From: Rhodobacteraceae bacterium KLH11 | GTDB taxonomy: Bacteria; Pseudomonadota; Alphaproteobacteria; Rhodobacterales; Rhodobacteraceae | DNA: 64,000 nt | Direction: 5' to 3' | Assembly (NCBI GenBank): GCA_000158135.1 | Contig: DS999532.1 | Span: forward strand, 48,263 to 112,262 | The notes under the pieces: generated by a model | Told to the model about the DNA's origin: nothing | The model's database searches: none | The model's input: only the letters and a program-made list of their open reading frames with translations | Translations under genes and position numbers: made by a program | In this document: positions 9,864-18,567 of the stretch, one piece after another | Layout: each line of letters starts with the position of its first letter | Position numbering within the stretch: the first letter of the stretch is position 1

Positions 9864-10372
9864 GAACTTGTATCCCGCAGTTTTTTGTATGCACGACGCA
9901 TATCAGCATCCATCATTGCTTCAAGCACTTTACGAAACCCGGCAACCGCATCAGGGCCTGCATCCTTGTAGGCCGCCCGCATCCGGGCGCGCTGGGCGTC
10001 GGACAATTTGGCTTCAAGCGCCTTACCCTTTTCTGTCAGAAACAGGTGACGTTCGCGTTTGTCCACTTTTCCCACCCGGCTTTCAACCAGCCCGTCCTCG
10101 ATCAGCGTGCGCAAGACCCGGTTCAGAGACTGTTTGGTCACACCCAGCAGAGCCAGAAGGTTATTCACAGTGGTTCCCGGCGCGCGGTTGATAAAGTGGA
10201 TCGCCCGGTGATGGGCGCGGCCATAGGCCAGTTCAGACAGGATACGATCAGGATCAGCGGTAAATCCGCGATAGGCAAAGAACATCGCCTCAATCCCCTG
10301 CCGCAACTGCTCATCCGTCAGAAATAACAGACTTTCTCCGCCAAGAACCGGGGCGGGACGGATTTCGGACAT
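9860..10372 (-). CDS. petP: MarR-family regulator PetP
   Basis: The 170-residue winged-helix protein has LSELAYGRAHHRAIHFINRA, then the recognition region TVNNLLALLGVTKQSLNRVL and the wing ESRVGKVDKRERHLFLTEKG. The order petP-petR with a four-base overlap matches the R. capsulatus operon. I place the start at 10372 (MSEIRPAP) because GAGG lies six bases upstream; an upstream in-frame ATG at 10390 would add six residues. It is divergent from ilvE with about 160 bases between. Confidence 0.8.
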   Translation of the reverse strand: MSEIRPAPVLGGESLLFLTDEQLRQGIEAMFFAYRGFTADPDRILSELAYGRAHHRAIHFINRAPGTTVNNLLALLGVTKQSLNRVLRTLIEDGLVESRVGKVDKRERHLFLTEKGKALEAKLSDAQRARMRAAYKDAGPDAVAGFRKVLEAMMDADMRRAYKKLRDTSS

Positions 10373-10530
10373 GACAGGCCTCATACGCAATACATCCCGA
10401 GTTTATGTCAGCCTTATTGACATTCCAAGAGCACACAGGTATCGAATCGCAGTTTTTGCGTAATAATGTGTCCGATGCGGACCTAGTTGGCGCAATATTT
10501 GAAAATCGAGCCCAAGTCAGGAGGTTTCGC

Positions 10531-11397
10531 ATGGCGGGATATGACGATCGTGATGGTGTCATCTGGTTGGATGGCAAAATGGTGCCCTGGCGGGAAGCCA
10601 ACGTGCACATCCTGACGCATGCGATGCACTATGCCTCGTCTGTTTTCGAAGGTGAACGTGCCTATAATGGCAAGATTTTCAAAAGCCGCGAACATTCCGA
10701 GCGCCTGATCGCCTCGGCCGAGGCGCTGGATATGCCGATGCCGTATTCGGTGGATGATATCGAAACCGCCAAGGAACAGGCGTTGCAGGCCAGTGGCCTG
10801 AAAGATGCCTATATACGTGTGCTGGTCTGGCGCGGCTCGGGGGACGATATGGGCGTCGCCTCAGCCCAGAACCCCGTGCGCATGGCGGTCGCCGTTTGGC
10901 CGTGGGGGGCCTATTACGGGGATGCCAAGATGCAGGGGGCCAAGCTGGATATCGCCGAATGGAAACGCCCCAGCCCCGAGACCATTCCGGTGCACGCCAA
11001 GGCCGCAGGTCTCTATATGATCTGCACGATCTCAAAACATAAGGCCGAGGCGCGGGGATGCTCGGACGCGCTGTTCATGGATTGGCGCGGTTATGTGGCC
11101 GAGGCGACAGGCGCCAACGTGTTCTTCGTCAAGGATGGTGAGGTACATACCCCGCTGGCCGATTGCTTCCTGAACGGCATCACGCGCCAGACCGTGATTC
11201 AGATGCTGAAAGACAAGGGCATCACCGTCCACGAACGCCGCATCAAGCCGGAAGAGATGGCGGATTTCGAACAATGCTGGCTGACCGGCACAGCGGCCGA
11301 GGTGACCCCTGTCGGGCAAATCGGTGACTATACGTTTGAGGTGGGCGACCTGACCCGCGAAATTTCGCAAGATTACGAACAGCTGGTCCGCACGTAA
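10531..11397 (+). CDS. ilvE: Branched-chain amino acid aminotransferase
   Basis: The 288-residue class IV PLP aminotransferase catalyses the last step of Leu, Ile and Val synthesis. It has HAMHYASSVFEGERAYNGKI near the start, the PLP lysine in VHAKAAGLYM (alphaproteobacterial variant), and EATGANVFFVKDGEVHTP with ILNGIT-like FLNGITRQTVIQ. A strong ribosome site (AGGAGG) sits 7 bases before the ATG at 10531; the frame is open further upstream but those codons lack such a site. A clear intrinsic terminator follows the stop, so it is a single-gene unit. Confidence 0.95.
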   Translation: MAGYDDRDGVIWLDGKMVPWREANVHILTHAMHYASSVFEGERAYNGKIFKSREHSERLIASAEALDMPMPYSVDDIETAKEQALQASGLKDAYIRVLVWRGSGDDMGVASAQNPVRMAVAVWPWGAYYGDAKMQGAKLDIAEWKRPSPETIPVHAKAAGLYMICTISKHKAEARGCSDALFMDWRGYVAEATGANVFFVKDGEVHTPLADCFLNGITRQTVIQMLKDKGITVHERRIKPEEMADFEQCWLTGTAAEVTPVGQIGDYTFEVGDLTREISQDYEQLVRT

Positions 11398-11411
11398 CCC
11401 GGACATGGTGC

Positions 11412-11440
11412 AAACCCCCGCTCAGGCGGGGGTTTTGATT
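11412..11440 (+). terminator. Rho-independent terminator after ilvE
   Basis: A perfect 10-bp stem (AAACCCCCGC / GCGGGGGTTT) with a TCAG loop begins 14 bases after the ilvE stop and is followed by a short T-containing run. Confidence 0.9.
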
Positions 11441-11512
11441 CAGATTGTGCAAATTTCCATGCAGAGCGTCCAGCAGAGTGGACCCTGCCAGTATAAATCG
11501 TATGTTTGACTG

Positions 11513-12463
11513 ATGTTGGATTTGCTCAGCGATATTCTCACCCGCCTGTCTTTGCGGGGTACGTTTTATTTCCGTACATCCTTTACGCCTCCGTTCGGGA
11601 TACAGGTGCCCAGCTTCGAAAACGTGGCGCGGTTTCACTTTGTTCAGCGCGGTGAGTTGAAAGTTTATCTGTCAGCAACCGGCGAGATGTTGCGGCTGCG
11701 GCAGGGCGATCTGATCCTGATCCCCCATGGTGCGCCGCACGCGTTGCTGTGCAATGAAGTCAAACCGTTTGACGCGCTGCCGCTCGAACAGGTGCTGGAA
11801 CAATCGGGCTATACCGGTGATGGCGTTCTGGTCTATGGCGGCCCGGAAGAAGAGCGTGATACGCAGCTGATCTGCGGTCATTTCGCATTCACCGGACCAG
11901 CCGGGCGGACCGGCACCGGGCATATGCTGATTGATCGGTTGCCATCCTTCATTCTGATCGAGAATTACGGCGAGGAAGCAGGCGCCTGGATCGAGGCGAC
12001 CTTGCGCATGATCGGGTCCGAGGTCTCTGGCGCGCGTATCGGCGGCGACCTGATCGCGTTGAAACTGTCCGAGGTGCTGTTTGCACAAGCGATTCGCGCC
12101 TATCTTGAACGCCAAAGCCCCGATGATGCCGCGCTGGCCGGGTTTGCCGACCCGCGCATCTCGCGCGCGCTGACCGCATTTCATCAGTCTCCGGCTCAGG
12201 ATTGGAGCGTTGCGACGCTTGCCCGTGAGGCGGCGATGTCGCGCACGGCATTTGCGCAGCTGTTCGCGCAGAAAATGGGCACCACGCCGATGCAATACCT
12301 GACAGACTGGCGCATGCAGATCGCCTGTCATGGATTGACCGAGAGCCGCTGGAATGTTGCGGATGCCGCTGCCGAGGTGGGCTATGCCTCTGAGGCGGCA
12401 TTCTCGCGTGTGTTCAAGAAACAGGTCGGCCTGTCGCCGGCCGCGTATCGGGCTATGCACTGA
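11513..12463 (+). CDS. AraC-family regulator with N-terminal cupin domain
   Basis: The 316-residue regulator has an N-terminal cupin (FHFVQRGELKVYL, LRQGDLILIPHGAPHALLC) of the type found in AraC_binding/cupin_6 proteins, and a C-terminal pair of helix-turn-helices (WSVATLAREAAMSRTAFAQL, WNVADAAAEVGYASEAAFSR, VFKKQVGLSPAAYRAMH). Such proteins often control a neighbouring detoxification or efflux gene. The small membrane protein gene 110 bases downstream in the same direction is a possible target. The ligand is unknown. Confidence 0.9.
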   Translation: MLDLLSDILTRLSLRGTFYFRTSFTPPFGIQVPSFENVARFHFVQRGELKVYLSATGEMLRLRQGDLILIPHGAPHALLCNEVKPFDALPLEQVLEQSGYTGDGVLVYGGPEEERDTQLICGHFAFTGPAGRTGTGHMLIDRLPSFILIENYGEEAGAWIEATLRMIGSEVSGARIGGDLIALKLSEVLFAQAIRAYLERQSPDDAALAGFADPRISRALTAFHQSPAQDWSVATLAREAAMSRTAFAQLFAQKMGTTPMQYLTDWRMQIACHGLTESRWNVADAAAEVGYASEAAFSRVFKKQVGLSPAAYRAMH

Positions 12464-12573
12464 TCGTCTTATCTTTCTGAACGATCTGCAATACATCTAA
12501 AACGATCTGGACTGTTTCGTTCGTTCCTCTGGTTCTAGTTTTTGGCCATCACTGTTTAGGAAAGGAAGTTCAG

Positions 12574-12939
12574 ATGTCTTTGCGTTTTGTCACCCGCACC
12601 GTTCACGCCTATCTTGATTACCCGGTCGCGGTTGCGCTGATGGTGTTGCCCTTTGTTCTGGGGCTTGGTCAATCCAACCCTCTGGCACTTTGGTTGTCTG
12701 TTGTAACCGGCGTCGCAGCCTTTGTGCTGACCGTTCTGACAGATCACCACCTCGGTATCTGGCGGGTGCTGCCTTACAAGTTTCACCTCGCCGTCGATCT
12801 GCTTGTCGGCATCACATTCTTGATGGCACCCAGCATTTTTGGATTCTCGGGGATTGATGCCCTGTTTTACTGGTTGAACGGAGCCGCTGTTGTCGCCGTC
12901 ATTTCGCTCAGCGCTCCCGAACAGAAGGTGGCCGCCTGA
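12574..12939 (+). CDS. Small four-helix integral membrane protein of unknown function
   Basis: The 121-residue product has about four hydrophobic helices (VALMVLPFVLGLG, WLSVVTGVAAFVLTVL, LAVDLLVGITFLMAPSIFG, WLNGAAVVAVISL). I do not recognise the family with certainty; the proline-rich turn MAPSIFGF resembles SPW-repeat membrane proteins. A ribosome site AGGAAAG precedes the ATG. It follows the AraC regulator and may be controlled by it. Confidence 0.7.
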   Translation: MSLRFVTRTVHAYLDYPVAVALMVLPFVLGLGQSNPLALWLSVVTGVAAFVLTVLTDHHLGIWRVLPYKFHLAVDLLVGITFLMAPSIFGFSGIDALFYWLNGAAVVAVISLSAPEQKVAA

Positions 12940-13123
12940 TACCGAATAAGATTCGCGTTGAACTGACTGCTGGGCCGCGCGGATTTCCGTGCGGCTCAGA
13001 CTATTTCAGACACTGATACAGGAATATTTTGCTTGTCCTGAAGGTGCAGTCTTTCGGGCTTGAATATTCCGACGAAAACAATCAGATATAAAGTAACGCC
13101 AGATGCCAGGCATCAAGCATCAG

Positions 13124-13186
13124 GTTCCGGGGCGATCAGCAGGCTTAGCAAGTGCAGATGTGATGGCCTGCCATCGCCCCGGGAAC
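13124..13186. other. Long imperfect inverted repeat (63 bases)
   Basis: The arm GTTCCGGGGCGAT at 13124 pairs with ATCGCCCCGGGAAC ending at 13186, with one bulged base, and GCAGGC/GCCTGC extend the stem inward around a loop of about 20 bases. No poly-T follows on either strand. It could be a structured leader for the small cysteine-rich frame just downstream, a small RNA, or a transcription end between the membrane protein gene and cobO. It does not carry the conserved boxes of a cobalamin riboswitch. Confidence 0.6.
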
Positions 13187-13206
13187 GACCAGGGGGAGGG
13201 CCACGT

Positions 13207-13419
13207 TTGCGCGACCGATTCGAAGAGCTGATGGCAGATCCCTGCTGCGCTTCGTGTGACTGCGATGCGCTGGCCTCGGATGTGGCGGCTTATCTGGACC
13301 ACAAAACCTGTGACGCCGATCGGTGCCGCAGACGTGAAGAACGCTCTGCCGTGCAGCCACAACCTGCCCACCGCATATCTTTACGCGCGCAGAATGAGGG
13401 TGGTTTGCAGGATCAGTAA
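13207..13419 (+). CDS. Possible small cysteine-rich protein
   Basis: A 70-codon frame starting with TTG follows a good purine-rich site (GGGGGAGG) six bases upstream. The predicted product has a cluster of cysteines (DPCCASCDCDALASD, then HKTCDADRCRRRE) and a charged tail. No family is recognised. Its end overlaps the 3' end of cobO on the other strand by seven bases. The cysteine pattern and neighbouring cobalamin gene hint at a metal-related role, but this is weak and the frame may be chance. Confidence 0.3.
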   Translation: MRDRFEELMADPCCASCDCDALASDVAAYLDHKTCDADRCRRREERSAVQPQPAHRISLRAQNEGGLQDQ

Positions 13420-14012
13420 TCCACGCCACGCTGGGCTTTGATACCAGCTTGAAACGGATGCTTCTCTTCGGTCATTTCCGTCACCAGATCCGCATAATCC
13501 CGCAGCGCCTGCGGGGCATCGCGGCCTGTCAGGAACACGCTGGTCCTGTCAGAACGGGCCTTCAGCCCCTCGATAACAGTGTCTACTGAGAGGTATTCGT
13601 AGCGCAGGGCGATGTTGATCTCATCCAGTACGACCAGATCGTACTCACCGCTTTTCATCAGATCACAGGCTTTGCCAAAAGCTGCCGTTGCTGCCGCGAT
13701 GTCGCGTTCGCGGTCTTGCGTGTCCCAGGTGAAGCCTTCGCCCATCGTGTGCCACGTGACCAGATCGCGATCCTGAAAGAATCTGCGCTCTCCCGTTTTC
13801 CACTTGCCTTTGATGAACTGCACCACGGCCACGTTCTGCCCCCAGCCAAGCGCGCGGATGACCACACCAAACGCGGCCGAGGATTTACCCTTGCCCTTGC
13901 CGGTATTGATCAGCACCAGGCCCCGCCCGGGATCAACCGTTTCCGAGACTTTCTTGCGGTGACTGGCCTGCACCTTCTGCATCTTTTCCTTGTGGTCCTG
14001 CGCGTCGCTCAT
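13413..14012 (-). CDS. cobO: Cob(I)yrinic acid a,c-diamide adenosyltransferase
   Basis: The 199-residue CobO/CobA-type adenosyltransferase adds the 5'-deoxyadenosyl group to corrinoid cobalt. It has the P-loop NTGKGKGKSSAAFGVV, the segment FIKGKWKTGERRFF, VVLDEINIALRYEY and VFLTGRDAPQALRDYADLVTEM, ending in the typical FQAGIKAQRGVDY. The start MSDAQD at 14012 has AGAGG upstream and is preferred to 14042. Other cobalamin genes are not in view. Confidence 0.95.
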   Translation of the reverse strand: MSDAQDHKEKMQKVQASHRKKVSETVDPGRGLVLINTGKGKGKSSAAFGVVIRALGWGQNVAVVQFIKGKWKTGERRFFQDRDLVTWHTMGEGFTWDTQDRERDIAAATAAFGKACDLMKSGEYDLVVLDEINIALRYEYLSVDTVIEGLKARSDRTSVFLTGRDAPQALRDYADLVTEMTEEKHPFQAGIKAQRGVDY

Positions 14013-14069
14013 CTGGAAACCTCTTTCGCGTGTCTGGCCCAAACTAGGGGAAGTTTGTGAAAGGTAAAG

Positions 14070-15005
14070 TCAGGCTTTGGGGTCGGTGGCCGAACGCGCC
14101 TCGGTTTGGTCCAACCCCAACTGGCGTTCCCGCAGGATGACCACCACGTTGCCGGCAATCACCAGCGCAGCACCGCCCAGCATCACAAGGGTTGGCAGTT
14201 CATCGAACCAGAAATAGCCGATGATGATGGCAAACAGCATCGTGGAATAATCATAGGGGGCCAGCATCGAGGCCTGCGCGAACCGAAAGGACGAGGTGAT
14301 AAGGATTTGCGCCACACCCCCGATCAGTCCGATGCCCACCAGAATCGCGGCCTGATCCCAGCGCGGAACAGTCCAGCCCCAGAATACGGTCAGGCCTGAC
14401 AACAGGGTCGCGGTGAGCGAAAAGTAAAACACGATTGCGGCAGGGTGATCCACCTTGACCAGTTGACGGATATGGATCTGCACAAAAGCGCGCGCCAGGG
14501 TTGCCGCCAGCACGCAGAGCGCGCCGATAGTTGCCGCGGTCTCGGCCGTGCCGGACCCCAGCCGCGGCCAGATCATGATCAGAACACCAAGAAGGCCAAG
14601 GGCAACCGCGCCGATACGGATCAGACGGATACGCTCACCCAGCATGATCGCGGCCAGAATCAGCGTGAAAATCGGTGTTGCATATCCGATTGCCGTCACC
14701 TCGGGCAGCGGCAACAGGCTGAGGCCGGTAAATGACAGCCCCATGGCTGAGGTACCCAATACGCCGCGCCAGAAATGACCCATGGGTTTCCTGGTGACAA
14801 AGCCCTGCGCCAGCTCTCCGCGCCATATCAGCCAGGCGATGATCACCGGGATGGCAAAGAGCGAACGGAAAAACACCAGCTCACCCGGTGGAAAATCCTC
14901 TGACAGCGCCTTGACCAATGCCGACATCACCGTGAACAACATCAGCGCACTGAGTTTCAGCGCCACAGCCAAGGCCGGACGATGCGATGTTAAGGATTTC
15001 GCCAT
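14070..15005 (-). CDS. EamA/DMT-family transporter (S-adenosylmethionine-type permease family)
   Basis: The 311-residue protein has ten hydrophobic helices arranged as two EamA halves (LMLFTVMSALVKALSEDFPP..., LSLLPLPEVTAIGYATPIFT; VVFWG..., FRFAQASMLAPYDYSTMLFA). The PGELVFFRSLFA and TAIGYATPIF motifs are typical of drug/metabolite transporters found widely in Rhodobacteraceae. The substrate is unknown. The start MAKSLTSH at 15005 is favoured; a start at 15041 would add twelve residues. Confidence 0.85.
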   Translation of the reverse strand: MAKSLTSHRPALAVALKLSALMLFTVMSALVKALSEDFPPGELVFFRSLFAIPVIIAWLIWRGELAQGFVTRKPMGHFWRGVLGTSAMGLSFTGLSLLPLPEVTAIGYATPIFTLILAAIMLGERIRLIRIGAVALGLLGVLIMIWPRLGSGTAETAATIGALCVLAATLARAFVQIHIRQLVKVDHPAAIVFYFSLTATLLSGLTVFWGWTVPRWDQAAILVGIGLIGGVAQILITSSFRFAQASMLAPYDYSTMLFAIIIGYFWFDELPTLVMLGGAALVIAGNVVVILRERQLGLDQTEARSATDPKA

Positions 15006-15148
15006 GGCCGCGAACCTGCGCTTTTGGGCCGGAAAGATCAACAGGGCGAAACACCGGATCAGAGATTCGCCTGCTTTGAGGGCAGAGAGGTGCCAATCTC
15101 TTGTGACAGATTCTGCAGAAACCGGATCATGCGCCGGGCTGTCGCAGC

Positions 15149-16249
15149 TCAGCCAATCCGCCCACGGTTTTCACCAATCTGGCCGCGATGCAAAAGCAAA
15201 TGGTCAAGGATGACACATGCCATCATCGCCTCGCCGACGGGGACGGCACGGATGCCGACACAAGGGTCGTGACGGCCTTTGGTGATGATCTCGGTCTCTT
15301 CGCCGGACTTGGTAATGGTCTTGCGAGTGGTCAGGATTGATGAGGTCGGTTTGACCGCAAAGCGCACAACAATGTCCTGCCCCGTGGATATCCCGCCCAG
15401 AATGCCACCGGCATGGTTCGAGCTGTATTGCGGGCCGTTCTGGCCCATGAAAATCTCATCCGCGTTGGCCTCGCCTGTCAGCTCGGCAGCGGCCATGCCT
15501 TCGCCGATTTCGACGCCTTTGACAGCGTTGATCGACATCATTGCAGCCGCCAGATCAGTGTCTAACTTGGCATATACGGGGGCACCGAGGCCCGCCGGGA
15601 CGCCACGCGCCACAACCTCGACCACCGCACCGACCGAGTTGCCGGATTTGCGCAGATCGTCCAGATAGGCGGCCCAATCGTCAGCCGCCTGCGCATCCGG
15701 GGTCCAGAACGGGTTTTCCTCGATCTGGGACCAGTCGAAGTTCTTGCGGTCAATCTTATGGGGGCCGATCTGGGTCATGTAGCCGGTGATCTGCACATTC
15801 GGAGCGATCTGCCTGATTGCCTCGCGCGCGAGCCCACCAGCAGCGACGCGCGATGCGGTTTCACGGGCCGAGCTGCGCCCACCGCCGCGATAATCGCGGA
15901 TGCCGTATTTCTGCCAATAGGTGATATCAGCATGGCCCGGGCGGAACTTATCCATGATATCGCCATAGTCTTTCGAGCGCTGATCGGTATTTTCGATCAT
16001 CAACTGCACGGGCGTGCCGGTGGTCTGGCCCTCGAACACACCAGAGAGGATTTTCACCTGATCGGGTTCACGCCGCTGGGTGGTGAATTTATTCTGGCCC
16101 GGCTTGCGTTTGTCCAGCCAGTGCTGGATCATCGCTTCGTCGATTACAACACCCGGAGGGCAGCCATCGACGGTAGCCCCCAATGCGGGGCCGTGGCTTT
16201 CACCCCAGGTGGTGACGCGGAAGAGGTGTCCAAAGCTGTTCATCGACAT
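15149..16249 (-). CDS. aroC: Chorismate synthase
   Basis: The 366-residue enzyme converts 5-enolpyruvylshikimate 3-phosphate to chorismate using reduced FMN. Signature segments are [35 protein letters not shown] and [15 protein letters not shown], and the late [15 protein letters not shown]. It needs FMN, and lies next to the FMN riboswitch and ribH, though the two are separated by a hairpin and are not an obvious operon. Confidence 0.97.
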   Translation of the reverse strand: MSMNSFGHLFRVTTWGESHGPALGATVDGCPPGVVIDEAMIQHWLDKRKPGQNKFTTQRREPDQVKILSGVFEGQTTGTPVQLMIENTDQRSKDYGDIMDKFRPGHADITYWQKYGIRDYRGGGRSSARETASRVAAGGLAREAIRQIAPNVQITGYMTQIGPHKIDRKNFDWSQIEENPFWTPDAQAADDWAAYLDDLRKSGNSVGAVVEVVARGVPAGLGAPVYAKLDTDLAAAMMSINAVKGVEIGEGMAAAELTGEANADEIFMGQNGPQYSSNHAGGILGGISTGQDIVVRFAVKPTSSILTTRKTITKSGEETEIITKGRHDPCVGIRAVPVGEAMMACVILDHLLLHRGQIGENRGRIG

Positions 16250-16330
16250 GGGGTATGCTCCTTTGCGCGTTTGTGATTAGCGGGGAGTGCCTTTGGCCTC
16301 AAGCGGATTTGCGATTAGCTACGTCGGAGG

Positions 16331-16349
16331 CGCTGCCCGTCGGGCAGCG
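16331..16349. terminator. GC hairpin downstream of ribH with adjoining ATTTTT motif
   Basis: CGCTGCCCG TCGGGCAGCG forms a near-perfect stem 28 bases after the ribH stop (minus strand). Between the stem and the ribH stop lies GAGTATTTTTGAAAAGATGAAG, one of three copies of a repeated intergenic motif. On the minus strand the stem is not followed by a T-run, so termination strength is uncertain. Confidence 0.5.
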
Positions 16350-16377
16350 CGAGTGAGTATTTTTGAAAAGATGAAGA

Positions 16378-16818
16378 TCAGGCCGCCTTTGCGATCTTTG
16401 AACGGGTTTCCGTGATGCTCAGCGCGGCTTTTGCCGCCTCTCGTCCTTTTTCCACGAAATGCGCGTGATAGATGGCATTGTGGTGTTCGGTTTCCTGATA
16501 CTGGTGCGGGGTCAACGAGATCGACAGGACCGGGATATCTGTATCCATTCCCGCGCGCATCAGACCGTCGACCACCGCTTGGGCCACGAAGTCGTGGCGG
16601 TAGATGCCACCATCCACGACAAAAGCGGCGCAGGCTACGGCAGCGTAGCGCCCGGTTTGGGCCAGATCGCGGGCCAGCAGGGGCATCTCGAACGCGCCGG
16701 GGACGTCGAAAATATCGATGTGTTCGATCGGGATGAGTTGCTGAAACCCATCCAGCGCGCGGTCAACGATATCGGAATGCCAGTTGGCTTTGACAAAAGC
16801 ATAACGGGTGTGTGTCAT
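16378..16818 (-). CDS. ribH: 6,7-dimethyl-8-ribityllumazine synthase, type II
   Basis: The 146-residue lumazine synthase joins 5-amino-6-ribitylaminouracil and dihydroxybutanone phosphate in riboflavin synthesis. It has a tryptophan at the substrate-stacking site (FVKANWHSDIVDRA), GAFEMPLLARDLA, VVDGGIYRHDFVAQAVVDGL and SLTPHQYQE, matching the RibH2 class known from Brucella rather than the standard enzyme. Of two adjacent ATG codons the second, at 16818, has the better spacing to AGGAGA. An FMN riboswitch 130 bases upstream indicates FMN-controlled expression, as is known for RibH2 genes in Rhizobiales. Confidence 0.92.
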   Translation of the reverse strand: MTHTRYAFVKANWHSDIVDRALDGFQQLIPIEHIDIFDVPGAFEMPLLARDLAQTGRYAAVACAAFVVDGGIYRHDFVAQAVVDGLMRAGMDTDIPVLSISLTPHQYQETEHHNAIYHAHFVEKGREAAKAALSITETRSKIAKAA

Positions 16819-16948
16819 CATGATCTCCTTTCGGTTTGGTAGCCTGCTGGCGGTCGCGAAACTGTTTCCCATTTTTCGCAGCCAACATGGCATGACACGT
16901 CACCCAAGGCGATCACGAGCAAACACACGGCCTCAGCAGTGTGCTACA

Positions 16949-17093
16949 CGTTCTCTTTCATCCGGACTGTGACCGTCGGCTCTGGTCTCTCACCAGATCT
17001 GCTTGTCACCCCAAAAAAGATTGGGGCCGCTCGCGGGCTTACGGGTCATGCCCGCATACCGCCGGTGGGGAATTTCGCCCCGCCCTGAGAACG
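16949..17093 (-). promoter_or_regulatory. FMN riboswitch (RFN element) for ribH
   Basis: Read on the minus strand, the sequence runs from CGTTCTCAGGGCGGGG through AATTCCCCACCGGCGGT, an AGCCCGCGAGCG segment, CAGATCTGGTGAGA and AGCCGACGGT to GTCCGGATGAAAGAGAACG. The end segments pair to close the multi-branch junction. All conserved RFN boxes are present in order, so FMN binding is highly likely. It lies 130 bases in front of ribH. Confidence 0.97.
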
Positions 17094-17150
17094 GGGCGAC
17101 CTTGCCAAGGAGATATCGCTTCTGCAAGAGAAATTGGCAGGAGGACCAAC

Positions 17151-17765
17151 ATGCATCCCAATCCCATCTTCCGGGCCGAGGCCCGCGCGCGCCATATCGA
17201 ATTAGTTCGTAGGCGCGCCTTTGGTGTTCTGGCGCTGTCAACGGACGCAGCGCCGTTGCTAAGCCACGTTCCGTTTCTGTTGAATGAAGATGCCACTTGG
17301 GCCGATCTGCATCTGGTGCGCTCGAACCCGATTGTGCGGGTTCTGAAGCAGCCGTGCCCTGCGCGGATCGCGGTGTCGGGACCGGACGGGTATATCTCGC
17401 CCGATTGGTACGGGATCGATGATCAGGTGCCGACCTGGAACTATGTCGCCGTGCATCTGACAGGCACGCTTGAGCGGCTTCCGTCGGATGAATTGCGGGA
17501 TATACTGGATCGGCAGGCGGCTGATTTCGAGAGCCGCCTGCTGCCAAAGCCGCCGTGGTTGACATCAAAGATGACACAGGATGCGCTGGATCGGATGATG
17601 CGTATGATCGTACCTTGCCGCCTGCGCATCACCGATATTGATGGCACCTGGAAGCTGAACCAGAACAAATCCGATGACGCTCGCAAAAGCGCGGCGGATC
17701 ATTTGCAAGCCACAGGGATCGGGAGCGAGGTGGCGCAGTTGGCCGCGCTGATGCGACAGGCTTAA
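17151..17765 (+). CDS. FMN-binding PaiB-family protein
   Basis: The 204-residue protein is of the PaiB / FMN-binding-2 type: HPNPIFRAEARARHIELVRR, LSTDAAPLLSHVPFLL, HLVRSNPIVRVLK, GPDGYISPDWYG, VPTWNYVAVHLTGTLERLP and ITDIDGTWKLNQNK. PaiB in Bacillus is linked to repression of degradative functions; bacterial relatives bind FMN in a split-barrel fold. The start at 17151 has AGGAGG upstream. It is divergent from the FMN riboswitch-ribH unit, so flavin synthesis and a flavoprotein sit back to back. Confidence 0.88.
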   Translation: MHPNPIFRAEARARHIELVRRRAFGVLALSTDAAPLLSHVPFLLNEDATWADLHLVRSNPIVRVLKQPCPARIAVSGPDGYISPDWYGIDDQVPTWNYVAVHLTGTLERLPSDELRDILDRQAADFESRLLPKPPWLTSKMTQDALDRMMRMIVPCRLRITDIDGTWKLNQNKSDDARKSAADHLQATGIGSEVAQLAALMRQA

Positions 17766-17847
17766 GGAGCACTGGGCGTTACGGGACAGGCGGTGATATT
17801 TTCCCTGACCTTGACCGGCCCTGCCTGACTGGCACGGATTATATCAT

Positions 17848-18040
17848 CTATGGGCAGCCGTTGAGATCGCTATTCCCGGTTTTGGCGGCCCGGCCAATAA
17901 CGCCATAGAGATTCGGCCCGGTGATATCGCTGTCGGCCAGAACCTCACCATCTTTGATGATCACCTGGCCGGAAGAGCATCATGGTAGAGTTTTTTGCCC
18001 TTGGCCGGATCAGCGGCTGCGCCGACCTGTATTGTGATCA
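17848..18040 (-). pseudogene. Decayed cytochrome c2/c550 gene
   Basis: On the minus strand one frame reads ADPAKGKKLYHDA, and a second frame continues GQVIIKDGEVLADSDITG, PNLYGVIGRAAKTG, ending at a stop at 17848. These align with the start and the GPNLYGVVGR core of Rhodobacter cytochrome c2 and Paracoccus c550. The heme-binding CxxCH between them is deleted with a frame change and the C-terminal half is gone. It lies 530 bases from petABC, which encodes the natural redox partner. Confidence 0.7.
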
Positions 18041-18567
18041 GAAGGTCAGCAGAGCGGTGGCCGCGCTGGAATTTGGCGTTGGAATTCGTAGGTTGTTGAA
18101 GGGTGCCATCCGGAGCCTTCCGGCATTCCTGCCAAAACTGCAATCGGGTTTTGGGCGAGCAGTGAGATTTCGAATTATCCCTTTCAGGTGAGATACTTAA
18201 TTGTATCAAAGGCGCAGTGCATTGGATCATGCCATGACGTATCTGTATCGGGCACCCAACCCAAACGGGGCGTTCCACTGCGATGAGGCAAGCTTGTGAT
18301 GTGGCCGGCGCAGCGCGCTGGTCGCGCGCGAATCACAAGTGCGATGATTCGCGCGGATCGGGCCTTGAAAGGGCAAAAACCGCATTTCATATAGAATTTT
18401 TGCCCCCTGACAGTGGCATGAATGCTTAGATGCGGCGTAATGCGCGCCTATGAGCGCTGGACGAACCGTATTCTCCCCGATAGATACCCCCTCTAAGACA
18501 TCGCATTCCCTGCGGTGCGCGAGCTATATGCCCGTTCGCGGGCGCCAGACAATTCGGAGATAACCTC

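Noticed and set aside
13060-13206. Cobalamin riboswitch near cobO
   Set aside because: The hairpin region lacks the B12 box and the other conserved riboswitch segments on both strands.
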